64,000 nt of DNA from Amyelois transitella (GCF_032362555.1 NC_083520.1:4154001-4218000); one strand, 5' to 3'; counted from the first letter of the stretch, positions 22,217 through 35,900 are shown. Notes: generated by a model from the sequence alone, not told the origin. Translations and numbers: made by a program.

Positions 22217-22597
22217 TCAAACAATAATAATTTTGTATAAAACCCTTATTCTTCTTCATCATCATGGATTTGTGTGGTTACCTGTCTGAAGAAGGTCGCG
22301 AACCCGTCACTTTGACCATGGTTTTGAATTAGATTTTATTCAATTTTTACCAAAGTGACTCTCATCTGACCCCTGAAACCTTTGCAGGAGACCTAACTGA
22401 TTTTGGAAAAAAATTCTATACATTCTGCTAAAATCAAAAACACCAAAATATATAAATTAAGAAACTATTTGTTTCACTATCTAATCCATCTACTGGCTTA
22501 TCAATCAATCAATAACAAGTACGGTTTAGGCTGGCTGAAAAGTTGTTTACTGTGTATGAAAATAAAGTATAGCAGAGATACTCATAGCTAATTTTAT

Positions 22598-22726
22598 TCA
22601 GCTGAATGTGGCCTTTCAGTCTTTTCTAGAGTCCTGGCTCCACCTAACCCGTAAGACATAATAATATACATATATTTGTACATACATACAAAATCACGCC
22701 TTTTTCCCGGAGGGGTAGGCAGAGAC
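22598..22726. repeat. Two abutting family-1 SINE fragments in opposite orientation
   Basis: 22598-22675 is a minus-oriented 5' part (AGCTGAATGTGGCCTTTCAGTC, CCGTAAGACATAATAATATACAT). 22676-22726 is a plus-oriented start (CATACATACAAAATCACGCC, GGAGGGGTAGGCAGAG). They meet head to head at the TACATA ends. Confidence 0.65.
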
Positions 22727-23442
22727 TACATACTACTACTTACATACACTACATTTCCACTTGCGACGATTTCTGCTTCTTCTTTCATGATTTTCAACAG
22801 TTTTATATGTGTTTCGAAGTAAATTATCAGAATAAAGTAATGACCTTAACAGATTATAGAAACGCAATAGTGAAGTAATAACTACGGCGTAAACAAATCT
22901 GTTAATTTAAGAGTTCTTCAGGGTTATTTATTGGAGCTTTTCTTTTAATATACATCTGCAAATGCTAAATTTATCGCTAATCTGACACAATAATGGCACG
23001 AACCTACTGTTTATTACTGAACTTACAAATAGCTAAATGTGACCTGGTGATTATTTGTTTTTGTATATAGAAAAATAATAAAGAATTCACCCAGTTCTGT
23101 CCATTGTTTATTGCCTTTCCTATAGGAATTTCAGGAAATCCTCTCTTATAGTGCACTTCTAGATCACATAATTAACCAATATCCCTTCGGCCACTTTAGA
23201 AATAAATTACATGCAAAATTTCAAAGACCCAGCGGTTTGGGCTGTGCTTTGTTTGTCAGTCAGTCAGTCACTTAATAAAAGAAGTTTTATTTACATAGAT
23301 TTGGTCACGTAAACAAACTAGACTTACAAAGTGAAATTACTTCAAACAAAATAATAACAAGAAAACTATATTCCATTGTTTCAGTTATACCAATCTTCAG
23401 GCTCACTAAAGCGTATGGAATTTTTCGATAAACTGTGCCTGG

Positions 23443-23450
23443 TATAAAAA
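23443..23450 (+). promoter_or_regulatory. Putative TATA box of the third complete LU gene
   Basis: TATAAAAA lies 50 bp upstream of the ATG, which leaves a short 5' UTR of about 25 nt. The surrounding GGTATAAAAACAATAAGACCAC looks like the start of a minus-oriented family-1 SINE, so the box could be SINE-derived. Confidence 0.4.
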
Positions 23451-23499
23451 CAATAAGACCACGTCTGAAGCCCTATTGTTGGGTTACACAAGGGACAAA

Positions 23500-25149
23500 A
23501 TGAGAGCGTTTCTCTATGTCTCGTTAATATTATCTACAGTCTTATTGGTGGCAACAGGTATGTTCGGTATACATAAGATTACGTCTGTTTCCCGCAGGAG
23601 TGGGCAGGAACAGATGGCACGATATCTACACTACATACTTCTTTTGCTTGATCAACATTTGATTATATTCATTCAAGCTCGTTCGTTCGACAAATCGGGG
23701 AATTTAGGCAAAAGTGCGCTCAACAGATTACGGTTTCATAACTAGATTATGGTATAACTTAAAAGTTATAGTTTTGGTCTTGTTATCAATAAAAAAAAAA
23801 CCTTGGAGGCGAAACTTGAATTCTTATAATTGAAGTTTTATAATATCACAAATTAGTTTGCACTCCACTTTGCTTAACATACTTTGCTTAATCTGTGACG
23901 TTTTTACTTTTTTAAACATCTTAACTTCTACAGAAAGTCCGAGCCCTTCAGCAAAACACGATGACGTGTCATTTGGATCAAACGCGAAGGCTGTAGTCGA
24001 CGTGCAAGTGCCGAACATGTACGCCGGGCTAAGGGGGGGCTCCGACTCCCAAGTCGAGTGTTACACCTGCATCGGATGCACCAGAGTGACAGCAGACACT
24101 CCCACCAAGAAGTGCCCGCACACCAACGACTTTACCAAACAGAGTAAATGTGTCACCTATGTGGAAAAGTATGAGAGTGAGTACTTTTACTTTCATTTTG
24201 TAGGTGTATTTGATTTACTCTAAAAGAGGGGGCTCCGAGTAGGTATTTAAGTCGAATGTTACATCTGCACCAGTGAGACAGACTCCCATCAAGAAGTGCT
24301 CGTACACTTCTAAACAGAGTAAATGTGACATCTATGTGGAAAAGTATGAGAGTGAAAACTTCTACTTTAATTTTGTATGTGTGTTTGATTGAATCTGAAA
24401 ATTTAATGTAAAAAGTAATTTAAAGCAATTCTTACTTAACTTAGGTGCTTTTATATTTGTAAACGTTTAGTTTTATTGAAGTTTTATTGTAAACTCTAAT
24501 AGAATTACGAAATAGAATCTCTTAGTACAGAATTCCCAAGGAAGGTTAGTAAGGGAGGTGAATAAACAGTCACTATAGCTGATCTTAGTGGACTGCTTAA
24601 ACTAAGGTCATTTAATTTTATAGTGACAGTTTTTACTTCGAACTGGGAATGCTATGACAAATAGCATACTAGAAATACGCTAAACAAAAGATAGAAAGAG
24701 CATTCGTGCATTTTAAAGATTGATTGTAAATGTTATTCGAGGCGCATCGCCTCTAACAAATCGGCTAGCAACCTGACACTATTGAAATCTCAATTCCATT
24801 ATTAAGTCATATAGCTGAACGTGGCCTTTCAGTCTTTTCAAGACTGTTGGCTCTGTATACCCCCCTAGACGTGATAATACGAGTATGTCATGTATGTCTG
24901 ATACTTTATAACTTGTTAACTTTTTCAGGCAACGAATGGTACATAAGGGGTTGCGCTTCAGTACGTAGCACATGCGCTGAAATAAAAAACGCATATGACA
25001 ACCACCCTGGTGCCATGAAGCTAGCCAGCTGCAGCGAGTGTGAAGGAGATAGATGCAATAAAAGTTGCCTCTCTCATTTACTATCTGGTGCCACAATTAC
25101 ATTCTTCGTAATAATAACGCCACTACTTACGAAATGTACTTTGTCGTAA
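23500..25149 (+). CDS. Ly6/uPAR (LU) domain protein with N-terminal extension
   Basis: Exons 23500-23557, 23934-24176 and 24929-25149 (58+243+221 nt) encode 173 residues with phase-1 introns. Residues 1-19 are a signal peptide (MRAFLYVSLILSTVLLVATG). I start at 23500 rather than the in-frame ATG at 23476 because the hydrophobic leader begins there and a TATA box lies close upstream. About 40 residues of low-complexity linker precede the LU domain. Ten cysteines follow: ECYTCIGC from residue 62, KKC, SKC, then RGC, STC, ASC, SEC and RCNKS. The tail is hydrophobic with two extra cysteines. The CYTCIGC start matches the CYVCRGC start of the mucin-insert pair, so this is their likely closest neighbour paralogue without the mucin insert. 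Only about 11 residues separate cysteines 4 and 5. Confidence 0.88.
24215..24400 (+). pseudogene. Decayed tandem duplicate of exon 2 inside intron 2
   Basis: GGGGGCTCCGA, GTCGAATGTTACATCTGCACC, AAGAAGTGCTCGTACAC, AAACAGAGTAAATGTGACATCTATGTGGAAAAGTATGAGAGTG and the following TTTTGTATGTGTGTTTGATT repeat the 24036-24215 part of exon 2 and its donor-side intron. Small deletions shift the frame and bring an early TAA. The donor GTGAGT has become GTGAAA. No usable acceptor was seen directly upstream. It is a dead duplicated exon. Confidence 0.85.
24755..24893 (-). repeat. Family-1 SINE fragment just upstream of the last exon
   Basis: GGCTAGCAACCTGACACTATTGAAATCTCAATTCC, AGCTGAACGTGGCCTTTCAGTC and AAGACTGTTGGCTCTGTATACC end about 35 bp before the acceptor at 24927-24928. 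Confidence 0.8.
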
Positions 25150-25614
25150 AGTACTTAAGAATGTAGGGCGTAACATAATTAAAAACTGAATTGATGAACA
25201 AATAAGTGATAACGGTGTATTGTGTATTAATTGCAAATGTCTCATCTATAGGTAATAAAGCGATTTTCTACTACTGGTACTTTGGTGCTTATATCAAAAT
25301 TTCCCCATCCGTTAACCATGCAAAGTTAATAGCAACAACATTTTATACATTGTTTTTAACTATATCCTTTTGGGTTAAAACTGACATATAAGGATATGAT
25401 TTATCAAGTTATTTAATAGATAAAATTTAATAACATTTTCGACCACTCCGTGTCCAGTCCATTTTCCAGTGAATAAAAGGTAAAAGATCGCATTTCCTCG
25501 TACGTTTGTTTTTCGAAAGAAAATGAGATCTTTTACTTAGTTCAATAATAATAATCCAAGCTTCATTAGTTTAGACTTTCCACGCTGGTCAAGTAGAAAA
25601 AAAAATAGTATTGC

Positions 25615-25780
25615 AAAAGTCAATCGAGAGGTTGGCTGATAAACTTGGGATTATTTAAGGTTAGCAACCTGTCACTATTTGAATCTCAATTACAATATGA
25701 AGCCATAGGCTGAACGTGGCCTTACAGTCTTTTCAAGAATGTCAGCTCGTAGACGTGATTGTATGTTTATATGTATGAAG
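25615..25780 (-). repeat. Family-1 SINE copy, truncated
   Basis: AAACTTGGGATTATTT, GTTAGCAACCTGTCACTATTTGAATCTCAATT, GAACGTGGCCTTACAGTCTTTTCAAGA and GTAGACGTGATTGTATG are in order. Confidence 0.8.
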
Positions 25781-26054
25781 GCACTAAATCATCCGGGAGA
25801 TCACCAATTGGTCCGACCACTTAACGCCTTTAACATTTCTCTTTACGAGTTCACCAGAACAGCTATTGTCCGCGAAGGATTATACTCGTACAAGCCGAAT
25901 CATGGGAAGAGTTCGCTGCTTTCGCGTTTTTTAACAGTTTCGGGCAATCATTTATTTTCACCGATGGCATGGCTAACAGGCTAACTAGGGGTGTAACGTG
26001 CAGCCAGCCAGTGTCAGCCCGCTCTTAGAATCGACGGTGAGTAAAGCAAAGTCA

Positions 26055-26315
26055 TCCGTGTAGCTCCCGGCACCAATACAAAAAAAAGAATAGGACCACT
26101 CCATCTCTTTCCCATGAATGTCGTAAAAGGCGACTAAGGGATAGGCTTACAAACTTGGGATGCTTTTTTTAGGCGATGGGCTAGCAACCTGTCACTATTT
26201 GAATCTCAATTCTATCATTAAGCCAAATAGCTGAACTTGGCCATTCAGTCGTTTCAAGACTGTTGGCTCTGTCTACCCCGCAAGGGATATAGACGTGACA
26301 ATATGTATGTATGTA
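26055..26315 (-). repeat. Family-1 SINE copy, full length and best preserved
   Basis: It runs from TCCGTGTAGCTCCCGGCACC through ATAGGACCACTCCATCTCTTTCCCATGAATG, AGGCGATGGGCTAGCAACCTG and GACTGTTGGCTCTGTCTACCCCGCAAGGGAT to GACGTGACAATATGTATGTATG. It serves as the reference for the family here (about 260 bp). Confidence 0.88.
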
Positions 26316-27779
26316 AAGCAAAAGTAAAGATATTTTGTAGGGAGTCAATAAAGGTATTAGACCTTTACATACGGTGATGTGAATCCTTTAACGATTGAAG
26401 AAAAATCATAATTGCTTGAGAGGAATGATAATTAAGTAAGTAGGTACATTCCAAACGTCAATGTTCAAACGTTTAAAACTCATTGTCGTAAATACAAGCC
26501 ACGAAGTGAAATGCGGTACCTCGGAATTGCTATAATAATATTCAGGCGCTATTCTTGAAACAACAAAAGTAATGACTCCTAATTTTTTACTCTAATATGA
26601 AGATTAAATTTGGTATACCATACGAAATATATATACCAACTTAAGAACAACAGCCTAACTAACTGATGCACTTTAGAAAGTTTTGAAATACAAATTGCTA
26701 GTGTCCTTTAATCGCTTCCCACAACATACAGAGAAAAATATTGTGGTGTTGTCCTATTATACATTACTTAGTAACTAGCATATTTTGTACTAACTTTTGG
26801 TTCGTCTTCACCCGCGCCTAAGGTACCCTATTTCTTTCGTACTCCACACTACATGTTTAAAAAGTTCATGAAGACAAACACTGTTTTACATTTTATAAAA
26901 TTAGAATCGAATATATTACACGAAGCGGCTCCCATCTGATCTACGTAACCTTTGCAGAGAACGTAACCCACATTAGATCATGGTTACAAATCCAGTTGCC
27001 TGAAGGTTTCCTCACGTTTAGTCATATAAATTGATGTATAGGCAATTAATCATAGTAGGTAGGTACTTATATCTACTCATCTCAGCATTTCCCACGTGCG
27101 CTTTTCCTTTCCAGGAAACATTATAGAAATTTCATCAAAATCAGATCAACGGTAAGAACGCAGACTATAACTTTTTCGTAAGTACTTATCTGATTTTTAA
27201 ATTTCGTCATTCCCAGATAATAAATTGGATGATACAAATTCCTTATTATAAGAATCATTTGTCTAAAACTAAAATGGTGTCGCCCGAATCGTGTATTTTT
27301 GTCATGAGCAACTGTGGTCTATTTCTAACCACGAGAGAAAATATTCGGATTGGAGATATCGTGTCGTAGTAGGAAGTCTCCAATACGTTATAAGAACTAT
27401 TTGGTGCCCACGATTTCGATCACATAGTTGAACGATATTTGTTAAGGCGTAATTTCTTTATTTCCTTTAGTGTAGCCGGACTATCACGATGCTGCATCAG
27501 GTGTTCCAGATCTCTGATTTTCATATCTCATAGCAAAATTCTATTTAAGCTGAACAACTTTTGTTCAGGCGTCTTACATCATGTAGGTACATAATATAAA
27601 ATGTTTCGGTCACAGACGACAGAACATAAATTTATTTTTATTAATAAGAGACAGCCTAACATGAGCCTCTTTTGAAAAAAATTGTCGGCAAAAGCGCAAT
27701 AACTCGAAACTGATTAAAAGAAATCGGAGGCTAGTTTATGGAAATAACATTATTGGAAGAAAGATTACTCGTATTTTGA

Positions 27780-28039
27780 TTACATACATACATATAGTCA
27801 CGACTATATCCCTTGCGGGGTAGATAGAGCCAACAGTCTTGAAAAGACTGAATGGCCACGTTCAGCTATTTGGCTTAATTATATAATTGAGATTCAAATA
27901 GGTAGGTTGCTAACCCAACGCTTAAAAAAGAATCCCAAGTTTGTAAGCCTATCCTTTAGTCGCCTTTTACGACATCCATGGGAAAGAGATGGAGTAGTCC
28001 TATTCTTTTTTGTATTGGTGTCGGGAACCACACGGCACT
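27780..28039 (+). repeat. Family-1 SINE copy, full length
   Basis: TTACATACATACATATAGTCACGACTATATCCCTTGCGGGGTAGATAGAGCCAACAG is followed in order by every other block to GGGAACCACACGGCAC. It is the plus-oriented counterpart of 26055-26315. Confidence 0.88.
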
Positions 28040-28681
28040 TGTGTTATTTACCTACTGTAATGGAATACAACAATGGGCAATCCTACCATTGCCAATAGTT
28101 TTTCAAGGTCGGCGAGGAGAGAAGACCAGAATTCAGGGAATCACGCTGTAACACGACCCGACCACGCTTTTCAGAACAGAACTTAATTTCCATCCTAAAG
28201 GTTGAGAAACTGTTAGATAATGCACGTAGCAATAAGGTAAGCAATAAGTTATTTAAAAAAGAACTCATTGAATTTGAGCATACGAATTACTGGTAGGTAT
28301 AAAGCCAAAACTAAAATAAGAAATTCGCAATTCTTCATAATTTCTGATTCAACTGAAATAAACAATGTTTATACTAGTACAGATACATAAAAATACAATT
28401 CAAAAGCTAAGAAAATATATTCTTATAATAATGTTCTGTGCGCTTCCCAGGGCGACGTCTTTCGTAACCTCATTTTCGGGTCAATCATAGAATAGAAAAA
28501 AGAAACTGTAGAAGAGAGACTACTTGTATAGTTTGAGTAGAGGAGATTGGTGTATTTGCTGTATGTCTAACTTCTTTGTTAATTTACTTGTGCAATTTAA
28601 AAATAAATCAATATAAACTAATGCATGAATGAGTGAAAATGAGCGTAAGTAATATTGTTATTGAAAAGTTTATTACTATTA

Positions 28682-28885
28682 GTGCTGTGTGGTTTTCGCC
28701 ACATAAGAATAGGATCACTCTATCTCTTTCTCATGGATGTCGTCAAAGGCAACTAAGGGATAGGCTAACAAATTTGGGATTCTTCTTGATAGGCTAGCAA
28801 CCTGTAATTATTTAAATCTCAATTCTACCATTAAGCCATACAGTTGAACGTGGATTTTCAGACTGTTGGCTCTGTCTTCCTAATA
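28682..28885 (-). repeat. Family-1 SINE copy
   Basis: TGCTGTGTGGTTTTCGCCAC, TAGGATCACTCTATCTCTTTCTCATGG, GGCTAGCAACCTGTAATTATTTAAATCTC and GACTGTTGGCTCTGTCTTCC are present, with a few internal deletions. Confidence 0.82.
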
Positions 28886-29932
28886 ATACTTAGAACATGC
28901 AGCAACTAAGCTTAAAATAAATATTTTTGCTAAGGAAAGTTGCAGCCATCTTTGAGGATGTGTCAAAACTTGAAAATAACTTTATTACTTTCGTCTAATA
29001 TTATAATAATATAGTAATCATAAATTACCATTCTATATAATTATAATCATTGATACGCCGCGTCGTAGTAATGCAGCTACGAAACCACGATGCATGAAAA
29101 TTGTGATCGCGCCAAATAGGCTCACAATAAACTGAACAAACTAGCTGTTTTTTATTTTGCTTTACTTTCTCTGTCATTACTCAATCAGTGAGTGTAAAAA
29201 AGTAACAAAATACCTAATTTATAATGAAGATAAAAAAGTCATACTTACTTAAAATAGTGTAAAACTCATTCATGGAAAAATCGGTAACAAAAATATTTAT
29301 GAACAAAAGAACGTCTACTAATTTGTATGTATCTTAGGTGCATCTGGTCAATATTTAACTCCAGTTTATGAAATCTTCAAAGATAGGAATTACACCTAAA
29401 TTTTATCAGTAGATAACATTATAAAATGTGGTTTCACCGTGAAGAGTAAAAGTAAGCTTAAATATTTGATTTAAGTTTAATTTACTACATTGTGTTTCAT
29501 AATAACAAATAAACAACTCTTGGTTTGTGTAATATTGTTACTTATATTTATTGATACTAAGATTATGTATGAATTAATTTGATTGCAATTAAAAATATTA
29601 TTAGTCGCATTTGAGTCTTTGTAATCTACGCTACCATTGAAGGCATCCTAGAATAAAAAAGGGAGTCGGATTGTTTATAGAAAGTCTATTTAACAAAACC
29701 CATTTCCAACCCCCCATATTGTCAACGAAGCATTTGACTGACGGGTTATTTCACCTATGCGTCACTTCACCGACACACGCTGCGTCTGAACCGCTCGTCT
29801 ACAACGCCCAGCTTCGCATCACCCAGAGCCCTTGGAGCCGTTCACTCGCCATTCGCCTATCGACTAAGCGTGCGAGCGGTTGATCGCAACACAGTGAAAT
29901 CGTGTCTCGTATTCGAAAACAAAAACATAATA

Positions 29933-32900
29933 ATGGCACACCTCGCTTTATTAGTTCCCATCCTGCTTCTTGGCCTTTTCGTGGACAATGGTAAGTGGAT
30001 TTGTTAACTGACATTTATTTAATTACACTTATGTCGAGAGCGTGTTGAAATTATTTGTTTACGCAATTTGTTTTCGTTAGAATTTATGCAATATATGATT
30101 AAGGTTTGTCCGTATATATTTACGATTGCAAAATAACCAATTGATTCCCAATGAGTAAGATAATAATGCATTTCAGTTAAATTTATTAAATTAACTATTC
30201 GAGTACCTACTTAAAACTTAACTTGTACTTATTTATTTAACGTATAATGTAGCCTGTGTTCAAACAAAAAAGAAGTACATATTTCACCTAATGTTGAACC
30301 TTTTTTTAACTAATTTTATAAACATCTTTAAAATTTATTAGTCTGCTAAAGTTAGCTCAGGTCAGTTGCAGTTTCTGTCCTTTTTGAAAGTCTGTTCTGG
30401 TTTTTCGGATTGCAAAAACAACATAGGTACGTACGCCAAAAGGCGTAGTACGCAGTTCTGCGCTTGGGTGAATGAAACAAACCAGTGAAACCAGTTTAGG
30501 ATACCGCCAAGTACCATTATACTAACTTAGATGAAAGTTAAGGCAGTTATTCTAAACGAAAGCGGATTTTATCTTCCTGTACGGGGTATTGCGTAAATAC
30601 TTGTTTATATACTTGTCTATAATCTGAATGAATTAAATTGTAAATACGTTTAAGGTCACATTAGAAGATGTAAAAAAAGATGTCTAATAGCTACAAAAAC
30701 ATAAAAAGTATATCTATCTTTCCTTCATAAACAGACACACAAAATAGTTACGGTTAATTTGGAATCATAATTATACCTATGTCTGTACATGTATTATGTT
30801 ACAATAACTTTTAGGTAGGTATCATGTTTCCCATGACTTTCTTCGCCGCCGATACCGGAAATTACGAGCTGCATCGAATTTCCCACTTCCCATGAGAACT
30901 TAATTTCAATAAAGAATTAGGTACTTAAGCTAAAAATAGACGAGTGTTTTGTTTGTAAATAGAGGTTTTAAAAGCTAGAACTGACAATGGGTATATTAAT
31001 ATTCCTTAGGTACTCCTTTTTCTAGAAGAAACCTAAATCCAATCCTACAGTCAGTTAGATGCAGTCAGGGTGAACTATGTTTATTACTTCAAGTAAGATT
31101 AAACAAATAAACTGAATATTATTTTTTTTAAACTGTCGGGTCAAGAGATTTAGACGTGACTTAAATATATATATATAAACATAAGATTTAGCCATAAGAA
31201 ACAATTCCCTTTACAGAAATTAAATATATTACGGTGACATTGGAATTGTTAACCTAATGACACATTCTAGTTATACCTAGAATTCACAAGATAAGAGCAA
31301 TAACATCTTCATCACTCAAGATAATTTAACGAAGCAGGAAAATAGATGTACTTATGCGGTAAATGCATCGTAAACAATATGTAAATGAATGCATGAAATG
31401 CTTAAATTTTTAGACTTGTAAATAGTTTGTGTCTTTGTTTTAAGTTATCAATAAAGAGCTTGGTTCGGAGTCAATACTAAGTACTTTTTTTATAAACTAT
31501 AGGACTTCCGTTGTAAACATAAATTTCAAGAACACTTCTGCATATTTGTAAGCTTGTTTATTTGATGATAAATGAATAAATGAAAGTATCAAAGTTCATA
31601 GGTAGCGAACTTTCAAATAGAAAGTTAATCCGGTTTCGCGCTAGGGACTTAATAGGGACCCAATGGTTCGCATGTTTGAATAAATAGCAAAATTATATAG
31701 GCCTCTTTAGATATTGCGTCTTTTTCAATAAGGGAGGAAACCTACATTAGTGTATCCTGACACACGTTTGGTCAGTTTTTCTACTAGAAATAAGATAATG
31801 TAATTTTTTATTCTCTAAGTATAGGTACTTAGTGATTACGAGTAGGATCACTTGAAGAAATATAGATTTTTTAAATTTAATAGGTACTTCCTTTTTTACA
31901 GTGCTTGATTTACCTTTAATTTGTGCGAAATCACATGTTCCTATTTTCCAACATTTTTTTTTTATAATTCACGAAGTTAAAAGTATTTTAGTTTGTATGT
32001 ATGAACTCTCATAACTTTTCTCTTCATTCATACGATCCAAATACAAGCTATGGCATTAAAAATAAAAAGTTAACACCATCGCCCGTTCCAAAAACTTTCG
32101 ATCGTGCGTTTTAAAACGCATGCAACAATCCAAACGCTTTCACTGGTCCATTGACACACTTTTTAGGCCCTTTTCTATTATAGGTAGTTATGTACTTGTA
32201 TGAACTGTAGTAAAGGGACGGCTTTCTAGCGTGACGAAATTCTGTTTGCGATGCGACGATAGTATTGCAAGCACGGTTGTGTTGGTACTGGAAATTAATG
32301 GTATATTTTTAATTGTCAATATTGGTATAATGATAATTTCAAAAAAATTTTATAATGTGTTTAAATTCTTTGGTAAATAGATTTGAAACAGTACCATTTT
32401 CATATTTTACTGTTATTGTTAGGTATTTAGTTTGTATGATTATCTACTTTTATTTAAACTTTGATTAAAGGAAAAGAATTATAATTATAAATAGCAGGGT
32501 GAGACAGGATGGAACTAACTATAATGTAACTACTATTACTATATCGGTAATTTATTTATTATTTTAAATTTTGTAGGTGTTTATTAAAAAAATATGTTCG
32601 ACACAATAAATATTGTAGAAAAACCAAAACCTAAATCTGGTTTTATGGTATACTGTCATAAAATACACAATAACTTTCCAATGGGCGCCGGACATTCATC
32701 CAGCAAACAATTACATCATTACTCTGACCGTAAAAAATAGCTAAAGATATCCAACATCGATAAATAATTTACAAGATAGATTAACAGTTAGTTCCGAAAT
32801 GATATCCCTTGTAAAATAAGGAGTGTGCAAATGTATCGCATGCAACGCAAATCCAAATTCCTAACTAGTATCAAAATTACTAAAGGGGTATAATTTATTT

Positions 32901-35900
32901 ATTTATTTAAACTTTACGTACATAAAATGTACAACAAGTGGACTTAATGCCACAAGGCATTCTCTAAATATAATATGCTTGTGAAAGAAATAGTACATAA
33001 TGGCATCCATAATTTTGCAGAAATGAATGTGTATATTTTCTGGTTTTCATCACATTAAACTTTGGACTGCTTACTCAATGAAAGAAACAAAGTTTCAAGC
33101 GTGCTCAGTGCAATTTAAGTTTAAGGCAGAACGAAAAGATATGTACTAACATATCATCCTAAATTTGTTAATGTTAATGCTTTTAAATTACCTACTAGCT
33201 TTATATTATAGAAACCTTGCGTTGAGAAAATATATTCCAAATATACTGTGTGATGTTTCCGTAAAGGTATTTGTCTAATATACTATTTTTAACTACAAAC
33301 CTTATAAAACAAAGTATTTATTCATTGAATCCTCCATAAGTAAACGGCGACTTTTTCTATCATTCAACTGAGCGGGTGATGCGTCTTTTCTGCACTTTGG
33401 TTATTTTCGCCCGAACTTTATGCCCGCATAATTCGTAATGGGATCCAATAAAAAAGTCATGACCCCTAGAAATCGTTAGAAGACTCTTTTGTAGTATTAA
33501 TGGTGGCAAATCACACCATTGATTTGTTAAGTGATCGCGGTGGTGATAGGAAGAGATTAGAAAGCTATGACGTCGTTAATTTTGATAAATTTTGACAATA
33601 AGTTTTCTGGCAAAATTAACTATGCCATGGGGTTTTGGGTTTTTTACTCTCAGTTATTTTGTACTCTCATTTATCTAAATTGTTATCACTTGATATTTTG
33701 GCTGTGTATTTTCAACGGAATAACATTCTGTCATTTTCTGAGGAAGGCGAAAGAGACGACTTAGGAATTAAAGTGATTGCAAAAAATTGCCCAGGCGTCG
33801 AAGCATTGTGGCAGAGGGTGCAACTGGGAACAAGCCAATATCAATTAACATTTAAAAAGGTTTGCAGTAAGATACACTCACGAGCTATATTTTGAGGTCT
33901 CCGAATTTTTTTAAAAGATAAATTTGTTTTATATCACGTATCAGAATAAGTATACACAAATTACACAATAAGTACTCAAAACATCGTAGGTATACAATAA
34001 TACCTAAATACTCCATAACAAGATCATGAAACGCACAAATTCTAAAAATGCCTCATAGTATCTTAGTAATCTAAAATGACGTCAAAATTACTCTAATTAG
34101 TAAAGTTCACTCGACCAGTGAACTAATTCTATCCCAGTTTTGCTGTTAGTCATCTAACAGATCCTGACCCCGCATTACAAGTGGCGTAGGGTCATGGCCT
34201 GTGGTCCAGCTCTCATACACTATTTTAATGGCGCTCAGGGTTGCCAGATCTTTATCTAATTTTAGAAAAAAAATATCTGGCTCAGGAAATCACCATTACA
34301 TTTGTGCATTTAGTTACAAAAATTCAGATTGTGCATAAAGTTTTTAACAAACATAATGCAAATTACGCCGAAGTTTTTAGGTGGTAAGTAATATTTCTTC
34401 AAACTATGCTTACATAGATGTCCGACCGTTGTTTGTTGAATATATCCGCTTGTCAGTGTGTATAAAATAAATTAGACATTCATGAATAAAATGCATAGGA
34501 TATTGTAGAACCTACCAAAACAAGAAATGTGTACTCATTTTATTTTTATCTGTGTTTGAACTAATGAAACTCAAAATTGGTACCATTGAATTGAGCGGCT
34601 ATCTAATAATAGTCTAGCTAGTAACGACTCCGAATTCTTCCCTGGTCTAATTGCGAGAAATAAATTAATTGATATGATTTCAAAATTTGATAACCCTAAC
34701 TAAAACGGCATCAGGAACCACTCATCGTAAACGGTGTTAATTCACTCTATTAAGTAATTACTAGTACAGACTGACGGAAACATAATAAGTAAATATAACT
34801 AATTGTCGATATTTTTTCTTACGTATAGAATTTTAAAAGCGTGACAGGAATTGAAATGGGAAAGTCACGCCGAGATGATGATGATATTAATTAAGCAAAT
34901 ATACAAGGCGAGTGCTGACGATAATTGAAAAAATGTAATGAGAATGCCTAGATAAACGTGCCTTCTTCGAAACGGGGACGATCAGGTGAAAGGTTATGTC
35001 AAACACTGATGAATGTGGAATGAATGAAAAGATATGTTTCCTATAGGCGAACTAGACGAACGTATCTTGATCAAATTAAGGATGTACTGACAAAGAGTCA
35101 GGTCAAGAGTACCCGAAACCCGAAATGTGGATGAAGCGAAGGAAGTATGCAGAGATCGTGGCAAGTAGAAAGATGTAGTCTCTGCCTACCCCTACGGGAA
35201 AGAGGCGTGATTTTCTCTTGCTATACAAATATCGTTTTAGGCAAAATTTTATGCACATATAATCGTCTATTGCAATGTGCCTCCGTTTCGTGAGATTAAA
35301 GAAATAATTTTACTTTTCTTGACGAGTAAGGATTTCAAACTTTGTGACATATTTCTATTATTAGTCCATATCCATACATATAATAAAACTGTAACTGAAC
35401 ATTGTCTGTACATTGAAGATATTTAAGAAAAAATATTATAAGGGGTCTTTTTAGGGTCAATAGAAGCCAAAACAATTTTTTTTAGAATTTTTGTCTGTCT
35501 GTCTGTCTGTCCGTCTGTCCGTCTGTCTGTCTGTATGTTTGTACGCGCATCACGCAAAATCTACCGAACGGATCTGAACGAAATTCGGCACAGATATAGT
35601 TAGTAACCTGGATTAGAATATAGGCTACTTTTTATCCTGAAATTCTATCCCAAGGGGATGAAATAGGGGGTGCAAGTTTGTATTGAACTTCGTCATTTTT
35701 GAATCGATATAAAAAGCTATAAATAATTAATTATCATATTTATTATGATTAAAAAAATAGCATTTTATTGATTAAATTCATTATGCTTTGTTTATTTATT
35801 TAGTTCCCGTGGTTTAGATATTTATTTTTTGCCCACCCGATACGAGATGGCGCCTCATGAGAATTTAAGAAATAACACAATTGTAGCCGCTGGCAAAATT

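Larger units (their letters stand above)
20344..23442. other. Intergenic, SINE-rich
   Basis: No coding exon found. Apart from four family-1 SINE pieces the stretch has a dispersed-repeat fragment at about 22270-22410 (GACCCCTGAAACCTTTGCAGGAGACCTAACTG) and an AT-dinucleotide tract near 21805-21822. It also has a LINE-tail fragment at about 22735-22800 (TACATTTCCACTTGCGACGAT), related to 35050-35220. Confidence 0.5.
25150..29650. other. Intergenic, SINE-rich
   Basis: No coding exon recognised. Family-1 SINE copies are listed separately. A dispersed-repeat piece at about 26925-27130 (CTCCCATCTGATCTACGTAACCTTTGCAGAGAACGTAACCC...CCAGTTGCCTGAAGGTTTCC) belongs with 10870 and 22370. The rest is AT-rich unique DNA. 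Confidence 0.5.

Noticed and set aside
29671-29883. 70-codon frame upstream of the LU gene start
   Set aside because: It overlaps the GC-rich 5' flank of the gene at 29933, shows no domain, and is probably 5' UTR or promoter.
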